Assembly (NCBI RefSeq): GCF_901933205.1
Contig: NC_044585.1
Location: forward strand, 3,286,001-3,350,000
Reading direction: 5' to 3'
Length of the DNA: 64,000 nt
DNA from: Camarhynchus parvulus
Lineage: Eukaryota; Chordata; Aves; Passeriformes; Thraupidae
Shown here: positions 14,001 through 24,800 of the stretch, piece after piece
Layout of the letters: the number at the start of each line of letters is the position of its first letter
Numbering within the stretch: position 1 is the stretch's first letter
The notes under the pieces: model-generated
Databases searched by the model: none
What the model was told of the DNA's origin: nothing
The model's input: the letters and a program-made list of their open reading frames with translations, nothing else
Program-made: the position numbers and the translations under genes

Positions 14001-15737
14001 AGGGTGATAATAGTACCGGTGCTTTCTTGTTTTGACATTCATTTAACTTGGTGGGGGGGAGAAAAAGTTGTTATTGTAAGCATAGCTGAGGAGTATTTAA
14101 CTTCTGAATAAGTAAAGCAGTGTGTTTACCTGTGTAGAATAGTTTTTTGCTTCTTGGTTTGAGCTGTCAGTATTCCTGGTGAAAGTGAAACATTAGAAAA
14201 TTCTTCAAAGCCTTGGTTGTTCTGGTTTTTTCTTGCCCAGGAGAACACAGAGGGCTGGGTTAAACAAACACTGTGCCAGCAGAAAGCTTGAGTTGTGTAA
14301 TTTTTTCTGTTGAAGTCATGATAGAGTTACTACAGAAGCCCTTTAGTTTTGGGTGGTGTGCTGACTTAACAAGAGATTTATTCCAGCTCAGTGGTGTATT
14401 GATTTCATGCATATCCTGTTAGGTTTGTAATGCTGAGTCCAGAGCAAATCTGTCTTTTGGGTTGTGCCAAGTGGTTCTTTGGTCTCAGAGTTAACAGTAG
14501 GTACAGCCTGTTTGTATTCAGAGACTCCTTTAGTGAGCACGTCTGGGTTTCTCATGCTCATTCACATGCACTGAGCAAAAAAGTGTGGACAAACTTCCCT
14601 GGCATAATGCCAGAGGAGAATGGGGAAGACTCCAAACATACCAATGGCTTTGCCAGGAAATATATCCACATAACTTAAATAACGTCCCTAATCTGTCTGC
14701 TGTTTCACACTGCAGTATTTAAAGATAGAACAATTTTAGGTTGTGAAGTTAACTTCTAACAGTGTTGCACTTGTGAAAAAGAGTTCCTTGAGACTAAATG
14801 GAATTGCACTTCTTAAATTGCAGTGGCTCACTGCTGTTTTGCTGAGTGTTTCCAGGTTTCTTCACATCTTGCTGCAGCCTGTTGTACTTCATGAAGTTTC
14901 TAGGCTCTCACCCAAAGTACCAACAGCATTTCAGAAGTGTGCAAGTGAATTACACAGTTGAAAACTCATCATTAGGTCCATGCTTTTGTAGTGTCTGAGG
15001 TGTAAACATTGTGAGACATCCTTGGGATTCAAGAAGTGTTATACGAACCAGAGAGCCATTATGGTTGCATTCAGTACCATGACAAATCCCTAATGAAACC
15101 CCAGCTGTTGCTCTGATAGCAGCCTGGTGGTTTGGAAAGGGGACCTGTGCTCAAGGGCTTTAGGATGTGAGGGATTGGATGTTAAGTGTGTATCACTCTG
15201 TTGTGACAGGCATTAATGTGATCAGGTGGTAACCAATCTAATTTTTTTTAATGCATGTTAAATATCTTCCTTTGGGAGCCAAGATTCTGAAAACTTCTCT
15301 CTTTTCTTTTTCCCATAGAAGGCCAGAAATGTTCACATTCGGACCCGATTGAGAGTTCTGATTCATATGGAGACCTCTCTGACACCAGTGACCTCAAGAC
15401 TCCTGAGAAGCAGAGCACCAATGGGTCCTTCTCGTGTGACCTGGCAGTCAGCAAAAACAAAATGGAGATGGAAGGAGAGAAGAAGTACCCGTGCCCCGAA
15501 TGCGGCAGCTTTTTCAGATCCAAGTCTTATCTGAACAAACACATACAGAAAGTGCACGTCAGGGCCCTTGGTGGCCCACTGGGGGACCTGGGTCCTGCTC
15601 TAGGATCCCCCTTCTCACCCCAACAGAACATGTCTCTTCTGGAGTCCTTTGGGTTTCAGATCGTCCAGTCAGCATTTGCATCATCCCTAGTGGATCCAGA
15701 GGTCGACCAGCAACCAATGGGGCCAGAGGGGAAATGA
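1980..15737 (+). CDS. PATZ1: PATZ1 (BTB/POZ, AT-hook and C2H2 zinc finger transcription regulator), 3' part
   Basis: Spliced coding region; exons 1980-2043, 7552-7723, 13396-13533 and 15319-15737, joined in frame, giving the last 263 codons before TGA. PATZ1 (MAZR) is a nuclear DNA-binding regulator whose BTB domain dimerises and whose C2H2 fingers bind GC-rich sites. Visible here are the end of one finger (HLNGHIKQVH), then fingers KCQTCNASF...HLACH (split by an intron between CQ and TC), VPCQVCGKY...HLKKH, NFCTICNRGF...HVKTHH (also intron-split), an acidic/Ser-rich linker (SSDSYGDLSDTSDLKTPEKQ), a last finger YPCPECGSFF...HIQKVH, and the conserved C-terminus ending MGPEGK. The BTB domain, AT hooks and first fingers belong to a large upstream exon outside the window. 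The last intron uses a GC donor. Identity rests on recalled near-identity to the human protein. Confidence 0.95.
2044..7551 (+). other. PATZ1: PATZ1 intron; nothing coding seen
   Basis: AT-rich intron of 5508 bases with GT-AG ends. It contains one palindromic transposon relic near 6188-6245 and otherwise unremarkable sequence; no open frame in it resembles a known protein. Confidence 0.8.
6188..6245. mobile_element. decayed palindromic DNA-transposon (MITE-like) relic
   Basis: CCTGTTGAAATTGATAGG followed by ACTGCCTTCAGTGGTTTTTG resembles a palindromic amniote repeat of the general form CCATTGAAGTCAATGGG...CCATTGACTTCAGTGGGAGC. It is diverged and I assign no family name. A second copy is near 21989-22064. 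Confidence 0.4.
7552..7723 (+). CDS. PATZ1: PATZ1 coding exon (two zinc fingers and the start of a third)
   Basis: Acceptor CTGCAG ends at 7551 and donor gtaatg starts at 7724. The exon reads TCNASFATRDRLRSHLACH, then VPCQVCGKYLRAAYMADHL, and ends FCTICNR plus one base (phase 1). Cys and His spacing is intact in both fingers. Confidence 0.95.
8255..8345 (-). mobile_element. CR1 LINE 3'-end fragment
   Basis: The stretch containing GTTGGAAGGGACCCATAAAG, then ATCACCAAGTCCAACTCCCT, then a short GC-poor tail is the reverse-strand signature of the chicken-repeat-1 3' terminus. It is truncated and carries no open frame. Confidence 0.8.
9763..9805 (+). repeat. short direct duplication, 23-base period
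   Basis: CTGGATATAGTAATTGTC occurs twice (9765-9782 and 9788-9805) in a PATZ1 intron. It looks like a local slippage duplication. Confidence 0.85.
10346..10418. repeat. imperfect inverted repeat (hairpin)
   Basis: The left arm 10346-10368 (TTAAAGAATTTGTCTAAAAT plus GTG) pairs with the right arm 10393-10418 except for a 2-base and a 1-base bulge; the loop is 24 bases. The 14-base core GAATTTGTCTAAAA is perfect. It lies just after a G/T-rich tract in a PATZ1 intron. Confidence 0.8.
13396..13533 (+). CDS. PATZ1: PATZ1 coding exon with GC splice donor
   Basis: Acceptor TTTAG ends at 13395. The exon reads GFSSASYLKVHVKTHHGVPL and continues to FHCVRTYGIK plus one G. The following intron starts GCAAGA rather than GT, but the phase-1 join to 15319 gives the conserved K-E-G-Q-K, so this boundary is well supported. 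An antisense frame of 161 codons over this exon is a shadow. Confidence 0.92.
13534..15318 (+). other. PATZ1: PATZ1 GC-AG intron
   Basis: Intron of 1785 bases beginning GCAAGA and ending CCCATAG. The donor context AAAG/GCAAGA resembles the strong consensus seen at GC-AG introns. If it were retained, translation would continue in frame to TAG at 13632-13634. Confidence 0.85.
15319..15737 (+). CDS. PATZ1: PATZ1 terminal coding exon (last zinc finger and C-terminus)
   Basis: Acceptor TTCCCATAG ends at 15318. It begins EGQKCSHSDPIESSDSYGDL, contains the finger YPCPECGSFFRSKSYLNKHI, and ends SLVDPEVDQQPMGPEGK with TGA at 15735-15737. The C-terminal tail is nearly invariant relative to the human protein as I recall it. 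Confidence 0.96.
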
Positions 15738-16605
15738 GATCAGTTGGATCTTAAAGCAAAGCAGCAGTCTGGCTCTGATGATAAGATGCTGTGAATGAAA
15801 GAGGAAATAATGAAATTTGGTTCTATAGCTGAGAATTTTTTATTCATTTTAGCTTCCTTCTTTGTCTCATGCCCTACCCCACCTTTAAACCTTCACTGGG
15901 GAGAGGGAGAAAATGCTTCTTTAGCTGATAAATTACAGAAGATGGTGGCCTTGAATAGGAGATATGACCCAAAACAAATGGAGCTTTAGAGGCTGCTGGT
16001 GGTGTTTTCCTTGTGTTCTTTGAGAGTAATCAAGAGTTACCAGCACTGGTCTGAGAATGAGACAGTCCTAGTGACCGAGGCACCTGGGGAGCTGCAGCTA
16101 CAGGGAGCTGTGATTTTGTTCTCCCTCTATTCCCCTGCCCTCCCTAAACTCCCCCAGAAAAACAGTAAGTTTAAAAAACAGACCCATTATTGAATATAAC
16201 ATTAAGTAAAATGCCCCATGGTTCCTAGCAGGTTACAATGCAGTTGTCCTTTTAAAACCAGAAACATTTAAAGAAGGTGGGAGAATTTGATCCCCTTCTG
16301 CCTTTGTGAGGCTGTGAGTGCTGCAGCAGGACTGAACTGCTGAGAAAAATCACCTTTCAGAACAGGTTGTTTTTATTACTTTTGACCATTAAACTTGCTG
16401 TCAGGTTTTTAATTCTTTTATTATTATTATTATTTTAGGACCTGTTGTAGTGAATTGCTACTGAAAAGCCAGTCTAAGGCGGTACACAGAGCACTCGTAA
16501 AGCAGCAGTCACATTAGGGTTAGTATGAGATTTTTTTTTTAGATGTACCATAATTAATAACTTGGCTAGTTGGTTGTTTTAAGTCTATGAAAGAAATAGT
16601 TTTTA

Positions 16606-16645
16606 TGAAAATAAAAAAAAAAGAAAAAAAAAAGGAAGGAAAAAT
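16606..16645 (+). repeat. A-rich simple tract in PATZ1 3' UTR
   Basis: Runs of 8-11 A interrupted by single G or T. Such a tract can prime oligo-dT internally and may mimic a transcript end in cDNA data. Confidence 0.8.
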
Positions 16646-16901
16646 ACCATTACAGTCTGGTTGACTGGTGCTCATTTTTCATGTGGGGACCTAGGGGATG
16701 AACACGATCAGCTACCGGGTTAACACTATGTACCACTGACTTGTTTAGTGTGAATAAACCCAGGGGTTCACAGAGTGATTTTGGTTTAATTGGATTGGAC
16801 TCTATTAAAGAAGTTAGTATGTTACTTTGCATCCCCTCGTTTTGTCTGGTTTTTGAGCAGTTTAGCCACCTGTCCAAAAGGTGTGCAAATGAGAGCCAGT
16901 A

Positions 16902-16907
16902 AATAAA
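16902..16907 (+). promoter_or_regulatory. PATZ1: candidate polyadenylation signal of PATZ1
   Basis: Canonical AATAAA in the context CCAGTAAATAAAATGTG, followed within 40 bases by a G/T-rich stretch (GAGCTGGGCTTTTTGGCC). Earlier ATAAA hexamers near 16611 sit in a simple A tract and are weaker candidates. Confidence 0.55.
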
Positions 16908-17237
16908 ATGTGAATCCCACTCTGCACTGTGCTGTATTCTCAGTGAGCTGGGCTTTTTGGCCAGTCGTGCTCTCCTGATCTGTCTCTAGTCAGGTTTGCA
17001 AAAGCCACTGTTACTCCTTTCTTTTCCAAATGAGGTGGGAATTGCAAACAATTCTTTGAAAGAGAATTGATTACAAAATGCAAAGAAGCTGCACTCCAGG
17101 CTGTTGGACATTCCATTTAATCTGAAAATACCACTTGTGCAGAAATAATGTCCTTTCTTGACCCTCCCTTTCCTTCCATGTAACTAGTCATGGTTTTATG
17201 TACCAAACCCAGGTATAAATGTTGTTTAACACAGGGT

Positions 17238-17345
17238 TAGGAGTTAGGAATACTCTGAGTTTTAATTATGGTTCTGCTGTTGATGCTCAAAGTCACATAG
17301 AACAGTTTCCTGAATTTATTCCTTATTTTCATATTTGTGAAGAAT
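17238..17345 (+). mobile_element. ancient MIR/L2-like SINE relic
   Basis: GAGTTAGGAATACTCTGAGT, GTTCTGCTGTTGATGCTCAA, AGTCACATAGAACAGTTTCC and TTATTTTCATATTTGTGAAG follow in the same order as the tRNA-derived and core portions of MIR-type elements. Heavily diverged; called by eye. Confidence 0.45.
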
Positions 17346-19524
17346 CTTCTCTACATCACAATTGTTGAGAGAGTTATTGAGCAAAGGTTTAAGTACGGAT
17401 TTGGTAAACTGCTTTGTGTATTGAATGTTTCTAAAAAGGCCATTCTGAGAGCCCATGTCCTGCACCAAACTTGGGTCCCATGAAACAATATCTATCTCCA
17501 TCATTAGTACAGTGCTGGAGCAGGACAGACCCTCTTGGACCAGGTTCTCATTTGCTGCAGGAGATCTGTGTGTGTAATGCACAGAGACACAAAGTGTTCT
17601 TGTTCCACAGTCTGCATTGCCCAGGTGCTTCTAATCCAAACCCTGCAGCTGATGCTTAACTGATATTCCCAATTTGGTTTTATGTTAGAATTAGAGAGGT
17701 CTTTGTAAGCATATGGATTTTGGAATTACATTCTAAATTCTACAGAGTTAGAACACCCAGATTCCCTCTTGTAAGAAGCTACTTTTTGTACTTGCTCTCT
17801 ACTATTATAAATCAAGGATGAATAATCAATGGCTTTCTCTTTATAGCACCAGCACTTTCTAAATTGAGAGCATGTTGCAGTGGACTTGATGTTTTGCTAT
17901 TAATCTGTGTTGGCAGACTGAAGGACATGTTCTTCTCCAGTCATCTCCTCCCAGAATCCTGGAATAGGTATGAGCCTCATTTAAAAGGAAAATCCAGTGA
18001 AACAAACAAACCCCACCACTAAAGCTTCATGGAATTGCTCTTGTACTGGTAAGATTAGTAGACAGGTAAAGACAGAATTTCTTAGAAAAGTGACAAAACA
18101 TTTTAAAATACCTTACAAATCTAGTGCTGAGACAACCTTGTAAGCTGCCAAGCAAATCAGAAAAGAGCAGGCTTTCCAGTCAGCACAACAATTTGTTGGG
18201 ATTAGCAAATGCAGCTGCAGTCACTGATTCACTAATAGCTCATAATTAATCCACAAGGGAAATTTCTGTTGAACTGTGGCTGTATGCTGAAAGACAGAAG
18301 TTTTTGTCCCCAGTGTTCCTATATGCACTCAAAGAAGGTGCATTAATAATAAAATTCAACTCCAAAAGCTAAGTCCAGAGTATAGAATACTTTCATCCTA
18401 CATTTATCTCCCCTGACTTTAGTGTTACAAGTGGGTTGAATTTTGGCTGTATCTATCAGAATTTAATTTTGAATGCTACAGAATTTGACCTGGTGAAACA
18501 AAAGCCTTTATCTGAAAGTGAAGCCTTCAAAAACACTGTGTATTCTGCTTGTCAAAGAAAATGCTTACTCAGTTGTCATGAATACATTGAATGAAAACTA
18601 CTTACTTCTCAGTCTAGTGGACAGGGAAACAATTAGGCAGGAGGTTAACAATCCTGAAATGACAGTTCTAGATCAGCCTGGTGTAAATGGGAGAGATTTG
18701 TACCAACACAGGAGGCTGGTGCAGGCTAGTGCCAGTAGGAAATTGGGCAGATCTGTGCTGTGTTTTCAGTGCTTTTTGCTTCTTTGGGGGCATACTGTTC
18801 CATTCTGGACAGTATTTTAATCTACATGCAAATTCTTTCTATTCTGTACTTTGGGAAATGCCTGTTTCTTATAGAACATGAGACAGATCCAAACAGAGAA
18901 CTCAGCCTCACAAGTTCAGAGTTCAAGGGGAAGTATGTAACATGCCTTGAGCTGCAGTTGTTGCCATTACATTTGATTTTTGATTGGTGTGTAGATGATA
19001 GTTCTGATTTGAGCCACCCTCCCTTCCTTGCCTTCCCCCTTGGAGGGACTGCAAGCCAATGTTTGAGTTGGTGCACATGTCAAGAATGAAACTTCATGCA
19101 AATTTCTATCATCAGACTTGCAGTATTTGTTTGTATTATAGGAGTCCCATAACCTCTCATCTGAGGCTCACGCCTTGTGTGTTAGGTATGATGAAAACAT
19201 CTTCAGTCATTCATAATCTAAATATTAAAGACAGACAAGAAAGGAATATATGCTTATAAGAGAATGGGTGAAAGATAAAGGACTGAAAACCACTTGCTTG
19301 CATGCTAAAGTGTTGTCTTAAATGGGAGGGCACAAACTTCTCAGGCTTTTGTTGCCTGAATTTATAAGTGTTAATCTAGAACAAATGCAAGGTAAAGCAA
19401 TTAATGTGAATTCATTCCATACTCAGTTAAATTAGGTGACGTGACCTTGCATTTGTCATGTCTTAAATGTGTGCAAACAGTGTGGCTCACCTGACACGTG
19501 ACAATGTGCATGTGAGCTCTCAAT

Positions 19525-19620
19525 CCTAAGTGGTTTGCCCATGATGATATGGGAAATTGATAGCAGAACCAGAAATTGAACACAGATTTTTCCTTCTCTC
19601 AATCCAGTGCCTTAATTATA
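19525..19620 (-). mobile_element. ancient MIR/L2-like relic, reverse orientation
   Basis: AAGTGGTTTGCCCATGATGA, TAGCAGAACCAGAAATTGAA, CACAGATTTTTCCTTCTCTC and AATCCAGTGCCTTAATTATA match the order of the reverse-strand MIR pattern (tgcccaaggtcac, ggcagagctgggattcgaac, ccagtgct). Confidence 0.55.
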
Positions 19621-20432
19621 GTAGGGCAAAGTATTATATGTTGGGGGGACGGGTTTTTTTTTGTTTGTTTTTAAAGCCTAGAACTATTAAGATGGTGTGG
19701 AGTTGGTCTTCCTACCAATCTTTTGAATAATTGTAAATGCCCAGTCACAATTTTAGACCTGTTTGAGTGCCAGTGACTTAGGGAATATTTGTTATTTCCC
19801 ATGTATTCCCTGAAATTATTGTTCCTCCCTCAACTGCTGTCAGCAGTAAGGAATGACTTGAATAGAAGAGCTGTGTAACTGAATGTCTATAACTCAACTA
19901 ATTGAATTGCTAGTATGAAAGCTAACCTAGATTTTGTAGGCTCTGTTGTAACTTTAGTGTCTTGTTTTTTCACTAAATCTTTGTTCCTAGAATTCAGTAT
20001 CTAAACTTACGTCTTGAGTCGGGAGTGGGGTACCACTTTCAGCTTTAATTTTTTTTAAGGTGCTTGCTTGAGGAAGTAGATGCCAAAGTAAACTTCAAAG
20101 GAACTCCAGACTTCAGTGTTGGAAGAATGAATGGAGAGCAAGGGCTCCCCTTGGGTTTCATGAGAGATAAATGGACAAAGTAAAAAACAGCCACCAAAAT
20201 TCTAAGTAGTGAAACAGGAAAGGTTTTTCTTTACCACCCACAAAAATAATTAAATATTTTCAACTGTCATCATGGCATAAAGTCTGAGAGCAAGTGCCAA
20301 ACAACACAATATGCTGGCTTTTTCAGCATTATGATTATACCTTAACAGCATTGTCAATACCCAAATGTAAATTAAGCCAGCTTAGTACTGCTCCCCTTTT
20401 TCTTGGGCACAATACCTGAATTTTATTTGAAC

Positions 20433-20471
20433 AGAGCCTAAGCTCACAGTGAATTTCTGAGCTTAGGCTCT
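20433..20471. repeat. perfect 14-bp inverted repeat with 11-base loop
   Basis: AGAGCCTAAGCTCA (20433-20446) and its exact complement TGAGCTTAGGCTCT (20458-20471) flank CAGTGAATTTC. It is intergenic and too short for a typical pre-miRNA. Confidence 0.9.
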
Positions 20472-21988
20472 CAATTCTATCCTGAGAGACAAAACAAATG
20501 AGCAAAGGGGGGGAATAAACCCACAAGGAAAATTTAAGAAGGAAAACAAATTCTGGAAGGCTCCAGTGTCTCTTGAAAGAGCCACGTTTTTTTATCCTGA
20601 ACATCCTTTTCAAAACAAGATCCTTCAGCTGTTGTGAATGAGCCCTTGGGAACAGATTTGGATTCCATCCCAATGTGCTGCAGCTCCCTGGCCCTGTGAG
20701 AAGGCAGCATGTTCCAGAGCACTGAGCTGGGATCCAGAGGGAGGGGCAGGCAGTGCTGCTGGGCTGCAGCCACAGGTACTGCTACAGAGCACCAGCACTG
20801 CAGAGTTCTGTGCCTGCTGCTGTCATCCTCACCCTCCACACATCTGTGCATCCTGCTTGGATGTGTGCAGCTCTGCAAAGAGCTTTGGCTGTAAAACAAA
20901 CAGGAGCTATTTGGCTAAGAACTAAAAAGAGAAAGCACCACTTTAAAAGAGTGCTGTGACATAACTGCAGAGTGATGCAGCCCTGGCTGTGAGGAGTTGT
21001 GGTGATGGTTGGGATGGTTATGGCACATCAGTGAAAAACCACAGCTGTGCACTCTGTGGTGGCAGGCACTGATGGCCTGTTTGCCAAGAATTAACTCCCT
21101 GTGTCATCTCTAGCCTCTTCCTGTCTGTGTTCCTGTCTGTGAGATGAGATGATGATAACCTTTGGGTGAGAACGTGCCAATATTTAATTGATGTGCCATA
21201 TTGTGCTGCACAATTGTGTTGCTGAACTCTGTCACAAATATTTGGCCTCACTGACTTCAGATGTAATGCAAAGTTAAACAAACATTTGGCCACATTTTTC
21301 CTGAAAGGTGTGATATTTAAATTTATTTAAAGACTGCCTGGCACTATTGATCTGCTCTCAGGGTTTATGTGAACGAAGCTTTTCCTGGGTGGCCTCCATA
21401 CTTGTACTGCAATTTTGGAGACCTGGAAGTGCTCTGAGCTGAGATATGCTGAAAGAGGGAGGTAACTGGAGTCTCAGTGATGTTCCAGTGACTCCCTCCC
21501 AGCCCCTGTGTTCCATGTGGACCATGGAGTCACTTCATGCAGCCACTGGCAGCCATAAATGCTCTTGAGCATCTTGCAGTCACATAGTGACCTTGGGTAA
21601 GTGATTTTATAATAAATCAATCTCATGCTTGCTAATACCTTTTTTGGCTGCTGTATCTACAAACTGGTGCCTTCTCCAGGCAAATTTTACATGCCCTCTG
21701 CAAAGTTGTCAGACTGACTGCTGGCTCTTAAGGAATCAACCAAGCCTTGCTCTTGGGCTCAGAATTTTTCTTCGGTACTGTTGTAATCTGAAAGTTTGCT
21801 GCAATTAGTGCAAATACCAGAGCAAGAGAGAAAAGAAAAGGCTGTTCTTAGATGTCTTGTAGAGTGAACAACTGAAACATGAGTGTGGGATGAGCCAGGA
21901 AAACTGGTATTTTTCCCTGGCTGCACGCCATATGGAAGAGACAGTGCCTTGGAAGGGAAGGAGCAGAAAAGTTTGCCATTGGCTCTGA

Positions 21989-22064
21989 TGAATCCCAATC
22001 CTGCTTCTACTGAAGTTGCTGGGAATCCTCCCATTGTCTTCAGTGGAGCAAGAAAGGATCTTAG
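21989..22064. mobile_element. palindromic DNA-transposon (MITE-like) relic
   Basis: AATCCCAATCCTGCTTCTAC, TGAAGTTGCTGGGAATCCTC, CCATTGTCTTCAGTGGAGCA and AGAAAGGATCTTA form an imperfect palindrome similar to the amniote repeat with ATCCTGCTCCCATTGAAGTC arms. No family name assigned. Confidence 0.5.
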
Positions 22065-24039
22065 GTGAGGATGGATGACTCTTTCCCTACTTGAATGAAG
22101 TCTCTTGCCTATTTATGGGCCTGCTTCTATTGAAACCGAGCCTGTTTTAGCCTTTTTGGGTTCTTAGGGACCTGTTTGTATAAAGCAACTTACCTACCTA
22201 TCTTTTTTTTTTCTATTGTGTGTACTTTTTGTATGTTCTGTTGGAAGGTGAAGCCTCTGTAGAAGGGGATACAAAACCTGATTTTTAAATAGTAATAAAC
22301 CAAAAGAGAATTAAACTCTGCAGGCTGCATGCATTCATTTCCTGGAGATGGAGAGTAGAGTCCATGAGTGCACAGAGATGGCCTGGACCTCTCATATCTC
22401 AAAATCTTCCCCTCTTCAGAGACAGTTCTGCCTTTGCACATTTCCACAGCTCTGTGTGAGAATTCATAGTGTGGTGGGCAGGTTGCAAAACTGTGTATCA
22501 GCATTGCCTTATTTTGACTAGGAAATCCTTTCTCTGGCACCGTGTGGTGAGATTTCTCATTTCAGCATAAGTGGATGGAGTAACAAATATCTGTGAAATT
22601 TGGTGGTATCCTCACTGAATGGCAGTGAAATAAAACTGAGGTCATATAAATAGAGTTTTGCTTCTGGCCTGCCTACCTGAGGTGCTGAAGTGTTGGTCAA
22701 ATGCAGAGTGTTTTAACTCCACACCCTTATGTACTAAAGAAATAAGTGGAAGTGTTAAGTGAAACTTTATTAAACCTTTGTTTATTCCTGGCTTTTTACC
22801 TCCTCATGGTGTTACCAGCTGGGGCCTTAACTTTCTAAAAGAATGGCAAACTCAAGACCAAAATAACAACAGAGGTTTGCCTGTTCTGTAAACATACTTA
22901 AAGGAGCAGTGTCTTTGCTTTTGTAAATAGATGTAAAAAAGTCCACGTGCCTTTGTCAGTCATGAAAAAGGCTATCTCTGCATGCTTATGGCATGTGTGT
23001 GACCCAGAGAAAACACAGATTTGCCTTTCTTCAACAGGAAAGAAAGGGCAACTTCCCAAAATAAACAACTCCTCCCATAGCCTTCAGACAAACACCTGTG
23101 GAGTCTTTTGCAGTACCTGTGGTTTTATCTGCTTTCAGGTCAGCTGAGAAATAAAATCCAGAGCTGTGAGCTCTGCATTGTAAATGTCCCTGAATCCACC
23201 ACTTTATGAGGAAACAGCAGTAGCTCCACTGCAAGGTTTGGTCTCTGCTCACACTGAATTACAGACCCATTACAAAATGAGTCGCTGCTCTGCTCTTATG
23301 CTGATGACTCCAGTCCTAGTCCCAAAGCCCTAGAGAGAGAAGAAAATACCTGTTTGGCTTTTTTATGTGTTCAAGTTTATAACCTTACAGCCTTTCTGAT
23401 GGCTTGGGATAGAGGTCACATGAGTGGTAGTGCTATTTAGAGTAGGAGTTTTGCATATTTAAGTGCAACTTTAACCTCATGTTTTTCACAATGAAATCTA
23501 ACTATTACTGTGGTAATATTCCATTATTATTGAGGTTTAAACAGCAGAGTTTTGGGCTTTCACTGTGAAATTGGCTTCCATAGTGAGTGAAAGATTGGTA
23601 GGATATTTGATAATCCCATCCAATTCACTGGAGGTTAATTTGAACAGATATCAGAACAGAAATCTTTATTCCTTTTGACTTAAATCTCCAGATGTTTTGA
23701 TGCTACATTTCTCATGTGCAAATAATAAACAATTATTTTTAGGTAGGCATTTCTAAAAAGAACAAATTGGGTTATCAGACTGCTCAGCTTTGCCAGGTGC
23801 TGCTGGGCACAACTGTGGTTTGAGATGTAAGAAAGTTACAAAAGTACATTTATACCTTAAAAAACAACCAAACAACACATTCTCCTATTTTAATGAAGTC
23901 CTGAATTAATGCTTATTTGTACTTTCATCTAAGTCAGCACTACGCATGTAGAACTTGAGAACATCTGCATATCTGTCTCCAGGATTCCTTCCCCTACAGA
24001 ACCATTTCATAAGGTAGGTGTTGGATATCTGAAGCTTCC

Positions 24040-24190
24040 AAAGTACTTTGCAAACATAAAATCATTTCTGCCTCTGTGACATAGTAATACTAATATGGGA
24101 AACCAAGGCAGAAGCTTGCCTAAGGTCAGGCAAAGATCATTAAAAAATTGAGAGTAAAGCTTCTGCTCTTGGCTCAGACTTACGTGTTCT
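24040..24190 (-). mobile_element. possible ancient MIR/L2-like relic, reverse orientation
   Basis: CCAAAGTACTTTGCAAACAT, GGGAAACCAAGGCAGAAGCT and TTGCCTAAGGTCAGGCAAAG follow the order of a reverse-strand MIR/L2 3' region (aaagtgctttacaaac, gaaactgaggca, ttgcccaaggtcac). Diverged. Confidence 0.45.
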
Positions 24191-24639
24191 CTGAATAGAT
24201 CACAGTATCTTTCAAAATAGCTTCCCTTCCTCCACCCTTAGAAATGTGTGCTCTGGCTTTTGTCAGTAGCAGCCTGCATCTGTAGCAAAAAACCAATCAA
24301 ACAAACAACCCAAGAAAAACCAGTGCAGCTGGAGACTGAAACATCTTTAGACAGCTGTACCCAATTCCTAACAAGATTGCTGTGGTTTGGTGGTATCCTG
24401 CATTGAGACACACCCAGTGGTTGGATAGCAGGTAAAGCAATCTGTGATCAGATACCGAGGTTGGAATGCTGCAGCCAGGGAAGGAGCTGAGGGATGATCC
24501 ATGGGGACCTTTGCCACTGCTGCAGTGGGGCAGTGTGAACACAGATGTCTGTCAGCACTTGGGCCCTTCAAAACTGAGAAAACTGGAAAGGCACTGGGCA
24601 GTTCTTATCCAAAAAGGACAAAAAAAAAAAAAAAAGATG

Positions 24640-24800
24640 CTGTTAAAAGGACTCGGTGTGTGAAATTTCTTAAGTCACCGATTGCCGAGAGTATTTAGAG
24701 ATAATCTCTTAATGCTTCTCCCCAGTAAACAATAGGACCCAGACTGCCCTCCCGAGGTCTCTGGCCTTTTATTACAGCCCACACAGAAAACTCATCTGAG
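24640..24800. promoter_or_regulatory. candidate regulatory patch (speculative)
   Basis: Relative to its AT-rich, CpG-poor surroundings this patch keeps CpGs (actcggtg, caccgattgccgag, cccgaggtc) and contains GTAAACAATAGG, which joins a forkhead core (GTAAACA) to a SOX-like core (ACAATAG). This is suggestive only; conservation cannot be tested here. Confidence 0.2.

Larger units (their letters stand above)
15738..16925 (+). other. PATZ1: PATZ1 3' UTR (end inferred)
   Basis: Non-coding sequence after the PATZ1 stop. The best polyadenylation signal is AATAAA at 16902-16907, about 1.2 kb after the stop, which would place cleavage near 16920-16930. An A-rich tract (about 16606-16645) lies before it. 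The true end needs transcript data. Confidence 0.6.

Noticed and set aside
21561..21615. MIR-like phrase AGTGACCTTGGGTAAGTG
   Set aside because: The match is to one short core word without ordered flanking similarity.
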